From Salvia splendens (lineage: Eukaryota > Streptophyta > Magnoliopsida > Lamiales > Lamiaceae), in assembly GCF_004379255.2 (NCBI RefSeq), contig NC_056041.1:16027559-16091558 (forward strand): a DNA stretch of 64,000 nt, read 5' to 3'. A model generated the notes under the pieces. It was given only the letters and a program-made list of their open reading frames with translations. It did not search any database and was not told the origin of the DNA. This document shows, in pieces, positions 12,995 through 23,238 of this stretch. The first letter of the stretch is position 1. Each line of letters opens with the position of its first letter. A program made the position numbers and the translations under genes.

Positions 12995-12999
12995 ACTCA

Positions 13000-13672
13000 T
13001 GATGGTTTGGCGAATTTTTGATGGTAACAAATGCGGGTGAAAAATATAGATCACGACACAAGGAATTACGTGGTTCGATTTACTGAGGTAAATCTACGTC
13101 CACGGGAAGAAAGGAGGGCAAGATTGTATTGCTTGATCTGGTTTACAGCTTACAAATACAGACTTGCTATATGATATTTGATGTCTAGAGCCCCTCCTCT
13201 ATCTGATCTAAGTTCTATTTATACATTGAACTAAGATCGTGGCTTGCATCACCACTAACTAGGTCGTGGCTTGCATCACCACTAACTAGGTAGTGGATGT
13301 CGTGGAGGTCATGAGATCCTGCATGGGTCCACTATCTCTTTGTTTGGTCCGCTATCCTGCATGAGACCCTGCATGAGTTGACACCACTAAATAGATCGTG
13401 TAGTGGAGGTCGTGGAGGTTCTGCATGAGTCCACTATCTCCCAGTTCGGTCGAATACTGAGACCGAACTTCTGAACTATTGCCGAGCAGCTTTTGCCGAT
13501 CTGAGAGTAGAGCTTGATTGGTCGGCTTTTACCGGGCTGTAGGCTGGGGCCGAACTCTTTGGTAATGCGGCTGGGGCCGAACTCTTTGGTAATGCCGAAC
13601 TGATACTCTTCCTTGGACTTTGGGCTGATGGGCCGTCACTGCTATTGGGCTTGTTTAGTACGTACCCCATCA
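13000..13672 (-). repeat. 3' LTR of the gypsy element
   Basis: 673 bp, same length and nearly the same sequence as the LTR at 23239-23911, TG...CA ends, next to the target duplication ACTCA. A C-run at about 13675-13685 just inside it is, on the minus strand, a G-rich polypurine tract that would prime plus-strand DNA synthesis. Confidence 0.95.
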
Positions 13673-14011
13673 CTACCCCCCCCCGAAAAGCGAAGTGAAT
13701 CACTTCGGCGAAGCGAGTCACTTCGGCATTCTGGATAAAGGTACGGGGGAGGCTGACGTCAGGGGACGTGCCTTGCGCGTGACTGCATTAAATGCGACAG
13801 TAAAATCCGGCCGTTGAATCCTGAAAAGGTGGGATTCGAAACGGTGCGATGATTTTGAAATCTTCTCCGAATCTGATAAATACGTCCTTTCTTCATCATT
13901 TGAACACTTTTGCTATTGCTTCTTCTGCCTTCTCTCTCTTTTGCGCAAAAATTTCCTTCCACTTTCAAGAATTTCTTCAGAATTTCTTCAGACTTTCAAA
14001 GAGTAAGAACC

Positions 14012-16894
14012 ATGTCTTCTTCTTCTTCTTCTGAGTCAGGTAGCGGTAGGAAAGGGGGTAAGGGGTCTTCTAGCCGGAAAGAATCCGGGGAGAAGACCGT
14101 AGAGTATTTTCACAGCATCTTGAGTAAGGATACTGTGATATCCTTACACGAAAAATATTTTTTTCCTGGGGGGAAGGTTGCGATTCCCGACGACCTTCAT
14201 AGGGCTGACTCGCCGCCGGAGGATTACGCCACCGTTTATGAAGCCGGCTTGGAATGCGGGCTTCGTTTCCCTCTTCCCCCTGCCTTTGTAGAGCTGCTAG
14301 ATTTTTTTCAACTCCCTTTAGGTCAGGTGACTCCGAATTCTTGGAGGCACTTATCGGCCTTTGCTGCCGAACTGCGTAGGCTAGATAAGGATCTGTCTCT
14401 GAGGGCAATCCTTAATTTTTTCCAGTTTAAGAGAAAAGGATCTTGGTTTTACTTGATCCCTTTACAGCCTTTTAGGGCCTTCTGCAAAACCAAGTGGCCA
14501 AAGTGGCAACATCGCTTCTTTTTTTATAATAGGACAGCGGCTCCGGGCTTTCCCTGGAGAGGGCCGAAGTCCGTGATTCCTCATCCTCGGTTAGAACCGT
14601 TGGACGAGCTCGAGGGCGAGCTCAATAAGATTCCTATGATTAGGAAGCAGTATCTGGAGTCTGAGCTCGTCAAGGGCGACTTCGTGTTCGACTCCTCGTC
14701 TTCGGATGAAGAGACCGAGGGTGAGGAATTCTTTTTTGTGCCTTACTGCTTTTGTGGCGAAAACTAACTTTGCTTTCTTGCTTTTTGGCAGTGAACATGC
14801 TAAATAAGATTAGCCGCAAATCCTCCGAGCTTAAGGAGCCGGAGAAACAGAAGGCTACCAGCTCGGCGCCTGATGCCGAGAAGAATCCGAAGAGGCAAAA
14901 GACCTCTTCTTCGGATCCAAAAAATCCGGAGTCCACTTCGGCAAAGGGGAAGGGGAAGACCCAGAAGCCCCCAAGAGCGCCAGAGAAAGACGTGGTCTTG
15001 GCGCCTCCTTCGGAACATATCTGTGAGCCATTTTTATGGCCCACGGACTTCGCCGAGGTGAATTCTCTTCTTGATTTTCTGGCCTTGCTTTTTTCCTGTA
15101 TTTTTTGTGGCCCCTCGGTTGACTTTTTCCTTTTTCCATTTTCAGAGGAACGATATGCTCTCCAAGCTCGTCGCCGTTGAACTCTCCAAAGCGTCCAACG
15201 ATTATGCTGAGATGCAGAGGAAGTTGGCGGCTGCTCGTCACCAGGCCGAACAGGCTAAGGCAGACTTTGAGAAGGCCAGAGCTGCTAGGATCTCGGCCCA
15301 GGATGAAGCCCAGTTTGCCAAAAACCAGCTCGTCATCCAGCGAGAGCAGACGAAACGGAGGGATGCTGCCGTCGTGGTTGCCCAAGGGGAGGTTCTCCGT
15401 GCTTTCGCGGAGAAACTCTTTCTGAGCAATCAATTTTCGGCCTTTGTCGGTGATCTGCTGAAACTGATGACCGATAATGCCGAGCAGGGGCCCGAAGTCG
15501 TCCTGCCGCTGTACGGCCGAGAGATAGCAGCTCGTCTCCAGAGTCTGCCGCTCCTTGAGGAGCTTGCTTCGTCCTCGGTCCTGCTTTCTGCTGACCGAGT
15601 TCGTAGTTGCCGAGCTGACCGGGACGAGAATATGGAGGCTATCTTTGCCTCCTTAGGGCCAGTTTCACCCGCTCCAATTTTCCACGGAGAGGGTGAGACC
15701 GAGCAGCTTGATCAGCAGACCGGAGACAGGCAGGCCGAGCAAGAGGTGCTGCTGATCGGTGATGGGGGCACCGAGCAGGCTGGGGGGAGCAAGGAGGCCG
15801 AGGCTGAAGCTGAGGCAGACAAGGAGAAGGAAGCTGAACCTCACCGAGGAGCCGGAGACGAAGCTGGCGGAGTATGATTTCGTCTCCCTTCTCTTAGTTT
15901 AGTTTCTTCCTTGTTGTAAAATGGCCTTGAAGCCCTCGTGTAAAAAATTTTTTTTTCTTATGAATGAAAAAATTCTTCTTTCTGCACTTGTGTCTTCGTA
16001 TAGCTTTTCGTACTCTCTTTTACTCCTGTTGTGGTTTACTACCTGCTCAGTAAACTGAAATGTCGAACTGACATAGGCTGCTTTGTATTCTTAACTCTTA
16101 AGGAGCTGGAGGTACTTCACTGGAAGCGGCTGTACTCTTCCGCTTTAGACGAAGCTGAGAAAAAAGCCATAGCTGACCAGATGAAGAATGACGAACTCTT
16201 GGCTTGTTTAGTGAAGCTGGAGGCCGACAATAAGGACTTAGAGTCCGAAAAGAAAGATCTGGAGGCCGAGCTGATCACTGCCGTCGCTGAGAGGACTGCG
16301 TATGAGGATTTCATCAGCAGGCGCGGGGGAATGACCATCTCTGAAGTTCAGGAACGAGTTGACGAACTGTGGGAGGAATATCACGTACTCCGGAGGAACA
16401 ATGCGCTGGAGAGCTCGGCTTGCCAACAAGTTGTGAAATCATTGCGGCGCTGGGCTTCTCGGTACGACATCGTTCTTTCCCGGCGTCCTTCAATCGAGAG
16501 ATTCCTTAGGCATTTCCCGCCAACAGATGCTCATACTCCAGCTCAAACCTCTGATCCACTTGCTCAAAATCCTACTCCAAATCAGCAACGAACTCAGGAG
16601 CAACCGGAAACGTCAAGACGAGAACGGACTCAGGAGCAACCGGAAACGTCAAGACAAGGACGGACTGAAGTTCGTAGAGGAGCTGTGATTATGAGTGAGC
16701 AAGATCAACAAATGCTTCGTGAAGAGACTCTTCGCCGCCGAGGTGCCAGTACTTCCCGGACTCAAGGAAGAGGCGGTAGGTCGATCAGAGCATCTCGTCG
16801 ACCTGCTTATTCTTCAGCTGCCCGGAACGCCCGAACTCGGCTTCACGAGGATTTTGTGAATAGATGGCTCAACTTTAGCAACCAGGGACAGTAG
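14012..16894 (+). CDS. Antisense accessory gene (aORF) of the Tat element, spliced
   Basis: It runs against gag-pol inside the element. Proposed exons: 14012-14720, 14792-15057, 15146-15871 and 16103-16894, all GT-AG and in frame, giving about 830 residues. If the last intron is not removed, the protein stops at 15877 (568 residues). The 4-exon model is favoured because the frame after 16031 has no in-frame ATG before about 16180. The N-terminal part has the Tat 'putative gypsy type transposon' (Transposase_28-like) pattern: LRFPLPPAFVELLDFFQLPLGQVTPNSWR. Then come a basic Ser/Lys/Pro-rich region and two long coiled-coil stretches. The Arg/Gln-rich tail has a duplicated QEQPETSR unit. Function unknown. 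A longer in-frame start at 13910 is possible, but AACCATGT at 14012 is a better context. Confidence 0.75.
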
Positions 16895-16960
16895 AATAGT
16901 CCTTTGTAATAGCGTAACGCCTTCTCGTAGGGCAGCGGAGTTGTATGCCGAACAAGTTTT

Positions 16961-16966
16961 AATAAA
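16961..16966 (+). terminator. Polyadenylation signal of the antisense gene
   Basis: AATAAA lies 67 bases after the stop codon at 16894, in a T/A-rich stretch. It would end the plus-strand transcript before the tandem repeats and before the gag-pol 3' end. Confidence 0.55.
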
Positions 16967-17018
16967 TGAAATCTTCATTTCGCTTCTATCACTGCGTATT
17001 TACAGCTCAGCGAAAAAA

Positions 17019-17440
17019 TTTCATCGTGCTCGTCCTCGGTCTTATGAAGTAAACTTCTTTGACCGGACTCGTCCTCGGTCTTATGAAGTAAGCTCCTTTG
17101 ACCGGACTCGTCTTTGGTCTTATGAAGTAAACTTCTTTGACCGGACTTGGTCCTCGGTCTTATGAAATAAACTTCTTTGACCGGACTCGTCTTTGGTCTT
17201 ATGAAGTAAACTTCTTTGACCGGACTCGTCTTTGGTCTTATGAAGTAAATTTCTTTGACCGGACTAAGCTTGTGTCCTAATTTGGCGAGTTTTATCGCTC
17301 GGATCGGACTTTCCCTTGTCCTAATTTGGGGATCGGACTTTCCCTTGTCCTAATTCGGCGAGTTTTATCGCGTGGATCGGACTTTCCCTTGTCCTAGTTC
17401 GGCGAGTTTTATCGCGTGGATCGGACTTTCCCTTTGTTGC
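17019..17440. repeat. Two adjacent tandem arrays between pol and the 3' LTR
   Basis: Array 1 (about 17019-17268) has six copies of a ~42-bp unit containing CGGTCTTATGAAGTAAACTT and TTTGACCGGACTCGTC. Array 2 (about 17270-17430) has about four copies of a unit containing TCCTAATTTGGCGAGTTTTATCGCGTGGATCGGACTTTCCC, shown here in pieces: CCTAATTTGGCGAG, TTTTATCGC, GATCGGACTTTCCC. A degenerate AAACAAAACGCACATAGAC repeat follows near 17600-17670. Tat elements are known to carry such variable arrays here. Confidence 0.8.
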
Positions 17441-17749
17441 AGTTCGTTTCAGACGAACTGCTTGTTTCTTAAGCTGAATTGTGGTCTTGTATCCTCCTTA
17501 GAAGCTTGGACTCACAATCGTTGGCTTATATATGTTCTAAAAAGGGGATCAGCCTTCGAAGAACAAGATACCTCAGTAACATTTGTAAGAGACGACACAC
17601 ACACAGACAGACAAAACGCATATAGACAAACAAAACGCACATAGACGAACAAAACGCACATAGACAAACATGAAAAACAAGTAAAAAACAAAGAAAGCAC
17701 ATACCCCTAGGACCGAACTAGACACAAGACTGACTGACCGGACTGTCTC

Positions 17750-20700
17750 TTACAAATGGAACTTCTTGAGGTTGGAAATGTACCATGTTCGGGGTACTTG
17801 TTCTCCTGACATGTGAGTCAATTTGTAAGACCCTTTGCCGAGGACTTCTGACACCCGATATGGACCTTCCCATGTGGGTTCGAGTTTGCCCAGCTTTTCT
17901 GCTCGGCTTACTTCATTGTTTCTCAAGACGAGATCTCCCACTTGAAATTGCAGCTTTTTCACCCTTTGGTTATAATACCGGGCTACTTGCTCCTTGTACT
18001 TGGCTGCTTTTATGCAGGCCAATTCTCTTCTTTCTTCGGCCAGATCTAGTTCGGCTCTTAGTCCGTCATCATTCATTTCTGAGGAGAAATTTAGAGTTCG
18101 GGGACTGGGTACGCCGATCTCAACCGGAATCACGGCTTCAGTGCCGTACACCAGACTGTACGGAGTTTCACCGTTGGAGGTTTTGGGTGTAGTTCGGTAG
18201 GACCATAGGACTTGAGGGAGATTTTCTACCCATTGTCCTTTGGCTTGTTCTAACCGAGCTTTTAACCCTTTCACCAAGATACGGTTTGTTACCTCCGTTT
18301 GTCCGTTTGCTTGTGGGTGGGAGACCGAAGTGAACCGCTGTTGAATATTCAGCTCTTGGCACCAATTCTTGAATGTCTTGTCGGTGAACTGAGTCCCATT
18401 ATCCGAAATGAGGATGTGGGGTATGCCAAATCGGCACACTATGTTCTTCCAGACGAAATCCAATGCCTTCGAGCTCGTTATCGTAGCTAATGGTTCAGCC
18501 TCCACCCACTTCGTGAAGTAATCCACGGCAACGATAAGGAATTTCATTTGCCGAGGAGCTTGTGGTAGTGGTCCTACTATGTCTATGCCCCATTGCATAA
18601 AAGGCCAAGGGCTTTGCATAGCACATAGATCGGTCTGCGGCATCCTTGGGATATTTGCATGAATTTGGCACTTCGTACATGTCTTGACGAGCTGCACTGC
18701 TTCTTGTACCAAAGTTGGCCAATAATATCCCCATCTCAGAACTTTTTTAGCTAAAGCTCTAGCTCCGATGTGGCTACCGCAAGATCCTTCATGAACTTCT
18801 CTAAGGATGTAGTCCGTCTCTTCTGGTCCTACACATCGCAATAACGGTTGAAGGTAGGACTTTCTGTATAGGACTCCTTCATGAAGTTCATACCGAAGTG
18901 CTCGGCATGTGATTTTCCGAGCTTCTCTCTTATCCTCGGGCAGTTGTCCTTGATCTAGATACTGTAAGATCGGCGTCATCCAGTTCGGCGAGCTGGTTAC
19001 TGAATGTACCTCAGCTTCATCAATGCTTCGGTGTAGTAATTCCTCCACCTTTGAGCTCGGATATGAGGCCAACTTACTTAAAGTATCTGCTCGGCTGTTT
19101 TCCGCTCTGGGAATGCGGATTATCCGAAAATAAGAGAAACTTCGGCTAATGCTTTGCGCTTTGTCCAAGTATTTTTTCATCCTCTCATCTCGGGCTTCAC
19201 TTGTACCCAGCATGTGATTCACTATGACTTGTGAATCACAATGGATTTTGAGAGATTTGACAAATAGACTTTGCGCTAAGTGAAGTCCGGCAAGGAGGGC
19301 TTCGTATTCGGCTTCGTTATTAGTAGTTGGGAATAAGAACCGAAGTGAATAAGTTACCTCGTGTCCGTCGGGAGCGATAAGTAGAATACCAGCTCCACTT
19401 CCCGTCTTATTCGAAGCTCCATCTACGAATCCACTCCAGCAGTCCGGCGGTTCTACTTCGGATTCTTGGGGCTGTGTTAGTTCGTCATTGGCAGGATTTT
19501 TCTGTTCGGCAATAACAGGGATTGCTTGATCGAACTCTGCCTCTGCAAGAAAATCTGCCAAGGCTTGTCCCTTGATGGCTTTCCGAGGTAGATATTCTAT
19601 TGAGTGTTCTCCCAACTCTATGGCCCATTTGGCGATTCTGCCTGATGCTTCTGGCTTGGTCAAAACTTGCCGAAGTGGCAGATCGGTTAAGACGCATACC
19701 TTGTGAGCATAGAAGTATGGCCGCAGTCTCCTTGCTGCATTTACTAATGCCAGAGCAATTTTTTCCAGAGGTTGATACCTTGTTTCTGGACCTCTTAATG
19801 CTCGGCTTGTAAAGTAGATGGGAAGCTGCTTTAGGCCTTCTTCTCGTACAAGCACCGCGCTAATGGTTTGATCTGATGCCGCTAAGTATAAGAATATCAC
19901 TTCGGCATCTGTTGGAGCAGAGAGAATTGGAAGCTTGGCTAAATAACTTTTGAGCTCGTCAAAAGCCTTTTTCTGCTCGGCTCCCCACTCAAACTTTGGT
20001 GCCTTTTTCAATACTTTGAAGAACGGTAGTTGCTTTTCGGCTGCTTGGGAAAGGAATCTATTCAGTGCGGCTAGACATCCAGTTAGTCTTTGCACATCAT
20101 GTATGGACTTCGGCATCGCCATGTTCTGAACAACTTGAACTTTTGAGGGATTTGCCTTGAGTCCGTCCCTTGAAACCCAACAACCCAGAAACTTTCCCGA
20201 ATCTACCAAAAAGGTACATTTTTGGGGATTGAGTTTGAGGTTGGCTTTTTTGAGCACGTCGAGGGTGGATTTGAGGTTGTCTTCATACTCCGAGGTGCTT
20301 CTGCTTTTGACGACTATGTCGTCAACATACACTTCAACCTCTTTTCCGATCAAATGCCGAAAAAGCTTATCTACCATCCTTTGATATGTGGCTCCGGCAT
20401 TCTTTAAACTGAATGGCATCTTTTTATAAGCAAAGATGCCGAAGTCAGTAATGAAAGCCGTTTTTGAAGCATCATTCTCATCCATTAAAACTTGGTGGTA
20501 GCCTTTGTATAAATCAAGAAAACAGAAAATTTCGAAGCCGATCAAAGCTTCTACTTTTTTTATCTATGTTCGGAAGGGGATAGCAATCTTTAGGACAGTG
20601 CTTGTTTAGATCAGTAAAATCTATGCACATCCGCCATCCTCCTTCTTTTTTCTTGATCATCACAGGATTGGCCACCCAAGAAGGGTATTTCACCTCGAAT

Positions 20701-21014
20701 AATACATCCGCTTTCAGTAATTGGCGGACTTCGTCATGGATGACTTGATTTCTTTCTGCCGTAAAGAGTCTTTGCTTCTGTTTTATAGGCCGGACTGAAG
20801 GATCAATATTTAACCGATGAGTGATTACCTCAGGGGGCACTCCGGTCATGTCCAACGGAGACCATGCAAAGACATCTTTGTACTCCTTGAGGAGCTGGAT
20901 GGTCTTTTCCCGGAGTAGAGGCGTTCCCGCGAAACCGATCTTGACCGTTCTGGATGGATCATCTTCGTATAACTGAACGGTCATTGAGTTCGACTCTGGT
21001 GTGACTTCGGTCAT
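17750..21014 (-). CDS. pol of the gypsy element (RT, RNase H, second RNase H, integrase), one frame break
   Basis: Two frames, 21014-20514 and ~20545-17750, join inside reverse transcriptase. The first ends in the RT fingers (KKEGGWRMCIDFTDLNKHCP); the second resumes at GFEIFCFLDLYKGYHQV and has the catalytic YVDDIVV. Then come a connection and RNase H, and an archaeal-type RNase H (FVDGASNKTGSGAGILL) diagnostic of Tat elements. Integrase has its zinc-binding segment (HIGARALAKK ... TCTKCQ) and catalytic D-D-E region (GIDIVGPLP, SDNGTQF, QANGQTEVTNR). The C-terminus is WEGPYRVSEVLGKGSYKL. The break is a 7-A run on the minus strand (near 20559-20565); six As would keep the frame. The piece from 21014 is in frame with gag. 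Confidence 0.9.
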
Positions 21015-21041
21015 TTCGCTTGCCTCAGACTCCGGCTGCTG

Positions 21042-21050
21042 TGATTGCTA
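21042..21050 (-). promoter_or_regulatory. Candidate readthrough stop codon between gag-pro and pol
   Basis: The minus strand reads TAG CAA TCA, fitting the UAG-CAR-YYA context known from tobamovirus replicase readthrough. Eleven further codons without a stop connect it in the same frame to the ATG at 21014 of pol. Confidence 0.6.
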
Positions 21051-23159
21051 TGCTTGATGATGCCGATCTGATTGCTCGGCGCTTTTAAGCGCAATCTGCA
21101 GACACTCTTTTGCTTTCTTTTGATCACCTCGGATGACCGCTATCCCACCTTTAGTGGGAATCTTGATGGTGAGGTGATAAGTAGAGCAAACGGCCCGAAC
21201 TGCGTTGAGCCAGTCTCTTCCCAAGATGATGTTGTACGGGGACCGAGCTTTTACCACAAAGAACTCGATCATCGTACTGGAGCTTGTAGGCGCTTTTCCC
21301 ACCGTGATCGGAAGGCTGATAATACCTTCAGGGCGGGTGTCCTCCTGGGCGAAACTTTTCAGAGGAAGTGGAGCCGGACTGAGCCGAGCTGGATCCACTT
21401 CTAGTTTATCGAAACATTCTTTAAAAAGAATGCTGACTGACGCTCCGGTATCCACAAACACTCTGTGGATCAGTTTGTTTGCCACTCCGGCTTGGATGAC
21501 AATAGCGTCTTGATGAGGAGAGATGGCCGGGACGGGATCTGCATCTGAAAATGTAATCACTTCGTCCTGCTTCAGCCTTTTATGCGTTGGCTCCTCTCGA
21601 TTGAAGCCTCTGCGCTCTGACTTCAGGGACGATTTAGTCTTCCCGGCAGGGAGAGCATCAATAGTCAGGATTACTCCATCATATTGCAGCTCGTCATCGT
21701 CTTCGGGGTCCTGTTGCTTTTTCGGATCCTGATGAGCGCAGTTCGCACCTCTCTGCTTTTTGTTCTTTTTCGGCTGCTTGCTTTGGTATTTTTTTAACGT
21801 CCCTGCTTTCACAAGAGCATCAATACCTGCAGCCAAATGTCGGCACTCCTCGGTATCGTGACCGTGGTCTTGATGGAAGGAGCAATATTGATCCTGAGGT
21901 CGACGCGCGGCCGATTTCGTCATCCGCTTTGGTTTTTCGAACATATCGGAATGCAGTTCGAAAATTTCCGCTCTCGACTTGTTCAATGGTACGAACTGAG
22001 CGGGCGGCTTCTCAGGATTGAGACGTGGCCCCAATCGGTCTTGCACCGGAGCCCTTTGAATCCTTTCAAAAGGAGTTCGGCGAGGATGTCCCTGATCGCC
22101 AAAAGGAGTTCGGCGAGGATGTCCCTGATCGCTATGATCGGGCTTCCTCCTGTCTCCTCGGGATGAGCTGTCTAAAGACCGTTTGCGACGGTCTGCCTCA
22201 TCGGCACGAGAGAACTGGTCCGCAATGTCCCACATCTCTTGAGCTGTTTGCGGACTGCATTCCACGAGCTTTCTGTAGAGAGCTCCGGGCAGGATTCCAT
22301 TTTGGAATGCCGAAATGACAAGTAGATCATTGAGATCATCTACTTGTAGGCATTCCTTGTGGAATCTCGTCATAAAGTCGCTGATCTTTTCGTCGCGACT
22401 TTGACGTATAGAAAGCAGCTGAGCCGAAGTGATTCGGGCTTCCGCTTTCTGAAAGAACCTCCTGTGGAAAGCATCCATTAGATCTCGGTAAGATCTAATG
22501 CTGCCTTGGGGGAGGCTATCGAACCACCTTCTTGCGTTCCCGATAAGCAGCTCGGGAAACAGCTTGCACATATGGACCTCATTGAGACCCTGGTTCGCCA
22601 TGTTATACTGATAGCGTCCCAGGAAGTCATGAGGATTCTCTAACCCGTCATAAGTCATCGACGGAGTTCGGTAGTTCTGTGGCAAGGGAGTTCGGGTGAT
22701 ATCGTCCGAGAACGGAGTCTTCAATGCTCCGTACATGGCGAACCCGACATCTCTTCGGTATGGAGGAGATGGAGTTCTCCTGTGATTCCGGTACCGAGGA
22801 GGAACAGGAACATGTCGGGGTTGAGGATTCTTCTTCCTGGAAGACACGGCACTACTGCGGTAGTGACTTTCATGTCTGGATGAGGAGGGAGAATCCACCG
22901 TTCTCGTCTCCGGCTTTTGGCCCTTTTGCAGGAAAATTAAGAACTCTTCCTGCTTCTCGGCCAAAAACAACTTGACAGCCTCGTTCAAATCGGGCTGTTG
23001 GGAAGACTCGGTGCGATGAGTCTTTGAGCGGCTTGTTCCTTCTCCGTGAGAACTGGAAGTAGATTTCTCTCGAGGCTGTTTTCCAGACCTGCGGGCTGGA
23101 CTAGCTTCCTCATGGTTATCATGAACGGTATTATGGGTGTTACGTGATCTGGTATGCAT
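21048..23159 (-). CDS. gag-protease of the gypsy element
   Basis: 703 residues. The N-terminal third is basic and disordered (MHTRSRNTHN). A retrotransposon gag domain follows (NPHDFLGRYQYNMANQGL, HRRFFQKAEARITSAQLLSI). A short Cys/His segment, CSFHQDHGHDTEECRHL, lies around residue 430. The aspartic protease active site FVDTGASVSILF is near residue 565, with the flap-side partner NIILGRDWLNAV further on. Gag builds the virus-like particle and the protease matures it. The frame ends in TAG and continues in the same frame into pol, so pol is probably made by stop-codon readthrough. A small in-frame duplication (GHPRRTPF twice) is visible. Confidence 0.93.
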   Translation of the reverse strand: MHTRSRNTHNTVHDNHEEASPARRSGKQPREKSTSSSHGEGTSRSKTHRTESSQQPDLNEAVKLFLAEKQEEFLIFLQKGQKPETRTVDSPSSSRHESHYRSSAVSSRKKNPQPRHVPVPPRYRNHRRTPSPPYRRDVGFAMYGALKTPFSDDITRTPLPQNYRTPSMTYDGLENPHDFLGRYQYNMANQGLNEVHMCKLFPELLIGNARRWFDSLPQGSIRSYRDLMDAFHRRFFQKAEARITSAQLLSIRQSRDEKISDFMTRFHKECLQVDDLNDLLVISAFQNGILPGALYRKLVECSPQTAQEMWDIADQFSRADEADRRKRSLDSSSRGDRRKPDHSDQGHPRRTPFGDQGHPRRTPFERIQRAPVQDRLGPRLNPEKPPAQFVPLNKSRAEIFELHSDMFEKPKRMTKSAARRPQDQYCSFHQDHGHDTEECRHLAAGIDALVKAGTLKKYQSKQPKKNKKQRGANCAHQDPKKQQDPEDDDELQYDGVILTIDALPAGKTKSSLKSERRGFNREEPTHKRLKQDEVITFSDADPVPAISPHQDAIVIQAGVANKLIHRVFVDTGASVSILFKECFDKLEVDPARLSPAPLPLKSFAQEDTRPEGIISLPITVGKAPTSSSTMIEFFVVKARSPYNIILGRDWLNAVRAVCSTYHLTIKIPTKGGIAVIRGDQKKAKECLQIALKSAEQSDRHHQA

Positions 23160-23221
23160 TTTTTTTTTGGGGTGGAAAAAGGGTCAAAAATTCGCTTTAT
23201 CACAAATTTGGTTCTCTGTTT

Positions 23222-23237
23222 CCCACAGACGGCGCCA
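23222..23237 (-). other. Primer binding site of the gypsy element
   Basis: One base inside the 5' LTR, the minus strand reads TGGCGCCGTCTGTGGG. This would pair with a tRNA 3' end of type GGCGCCA. The TGGCGCC start is typical of Tat/Athila elements; I do not assign the tRNA. Confidence 0.75.
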
Positions 23238-23238
23238 G

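Noticed and set aside
13910..14011. Upstream extension of the antisense gene (MLLLLLPSLSF...), resembling a signal peptide
   Set aside because: The ATG at 14012 has a better context and starts the conserved Ser-rich N-terminus; the leucine-rich stretch comes from CTT-rich leader DNA.
14070..15433. Several minus-strand open frames of 60-190 codons across the antisense gene
   Set aside because: They are antisense shadows of the GC-rich aORF exons with no family features.
20545..20565. Programmed -1 frameshift at the A-run in pol
   Set aside because: A -1 slip on the run leads at once to TAG; only +1 restores RT, so a plain insertion is simpler.
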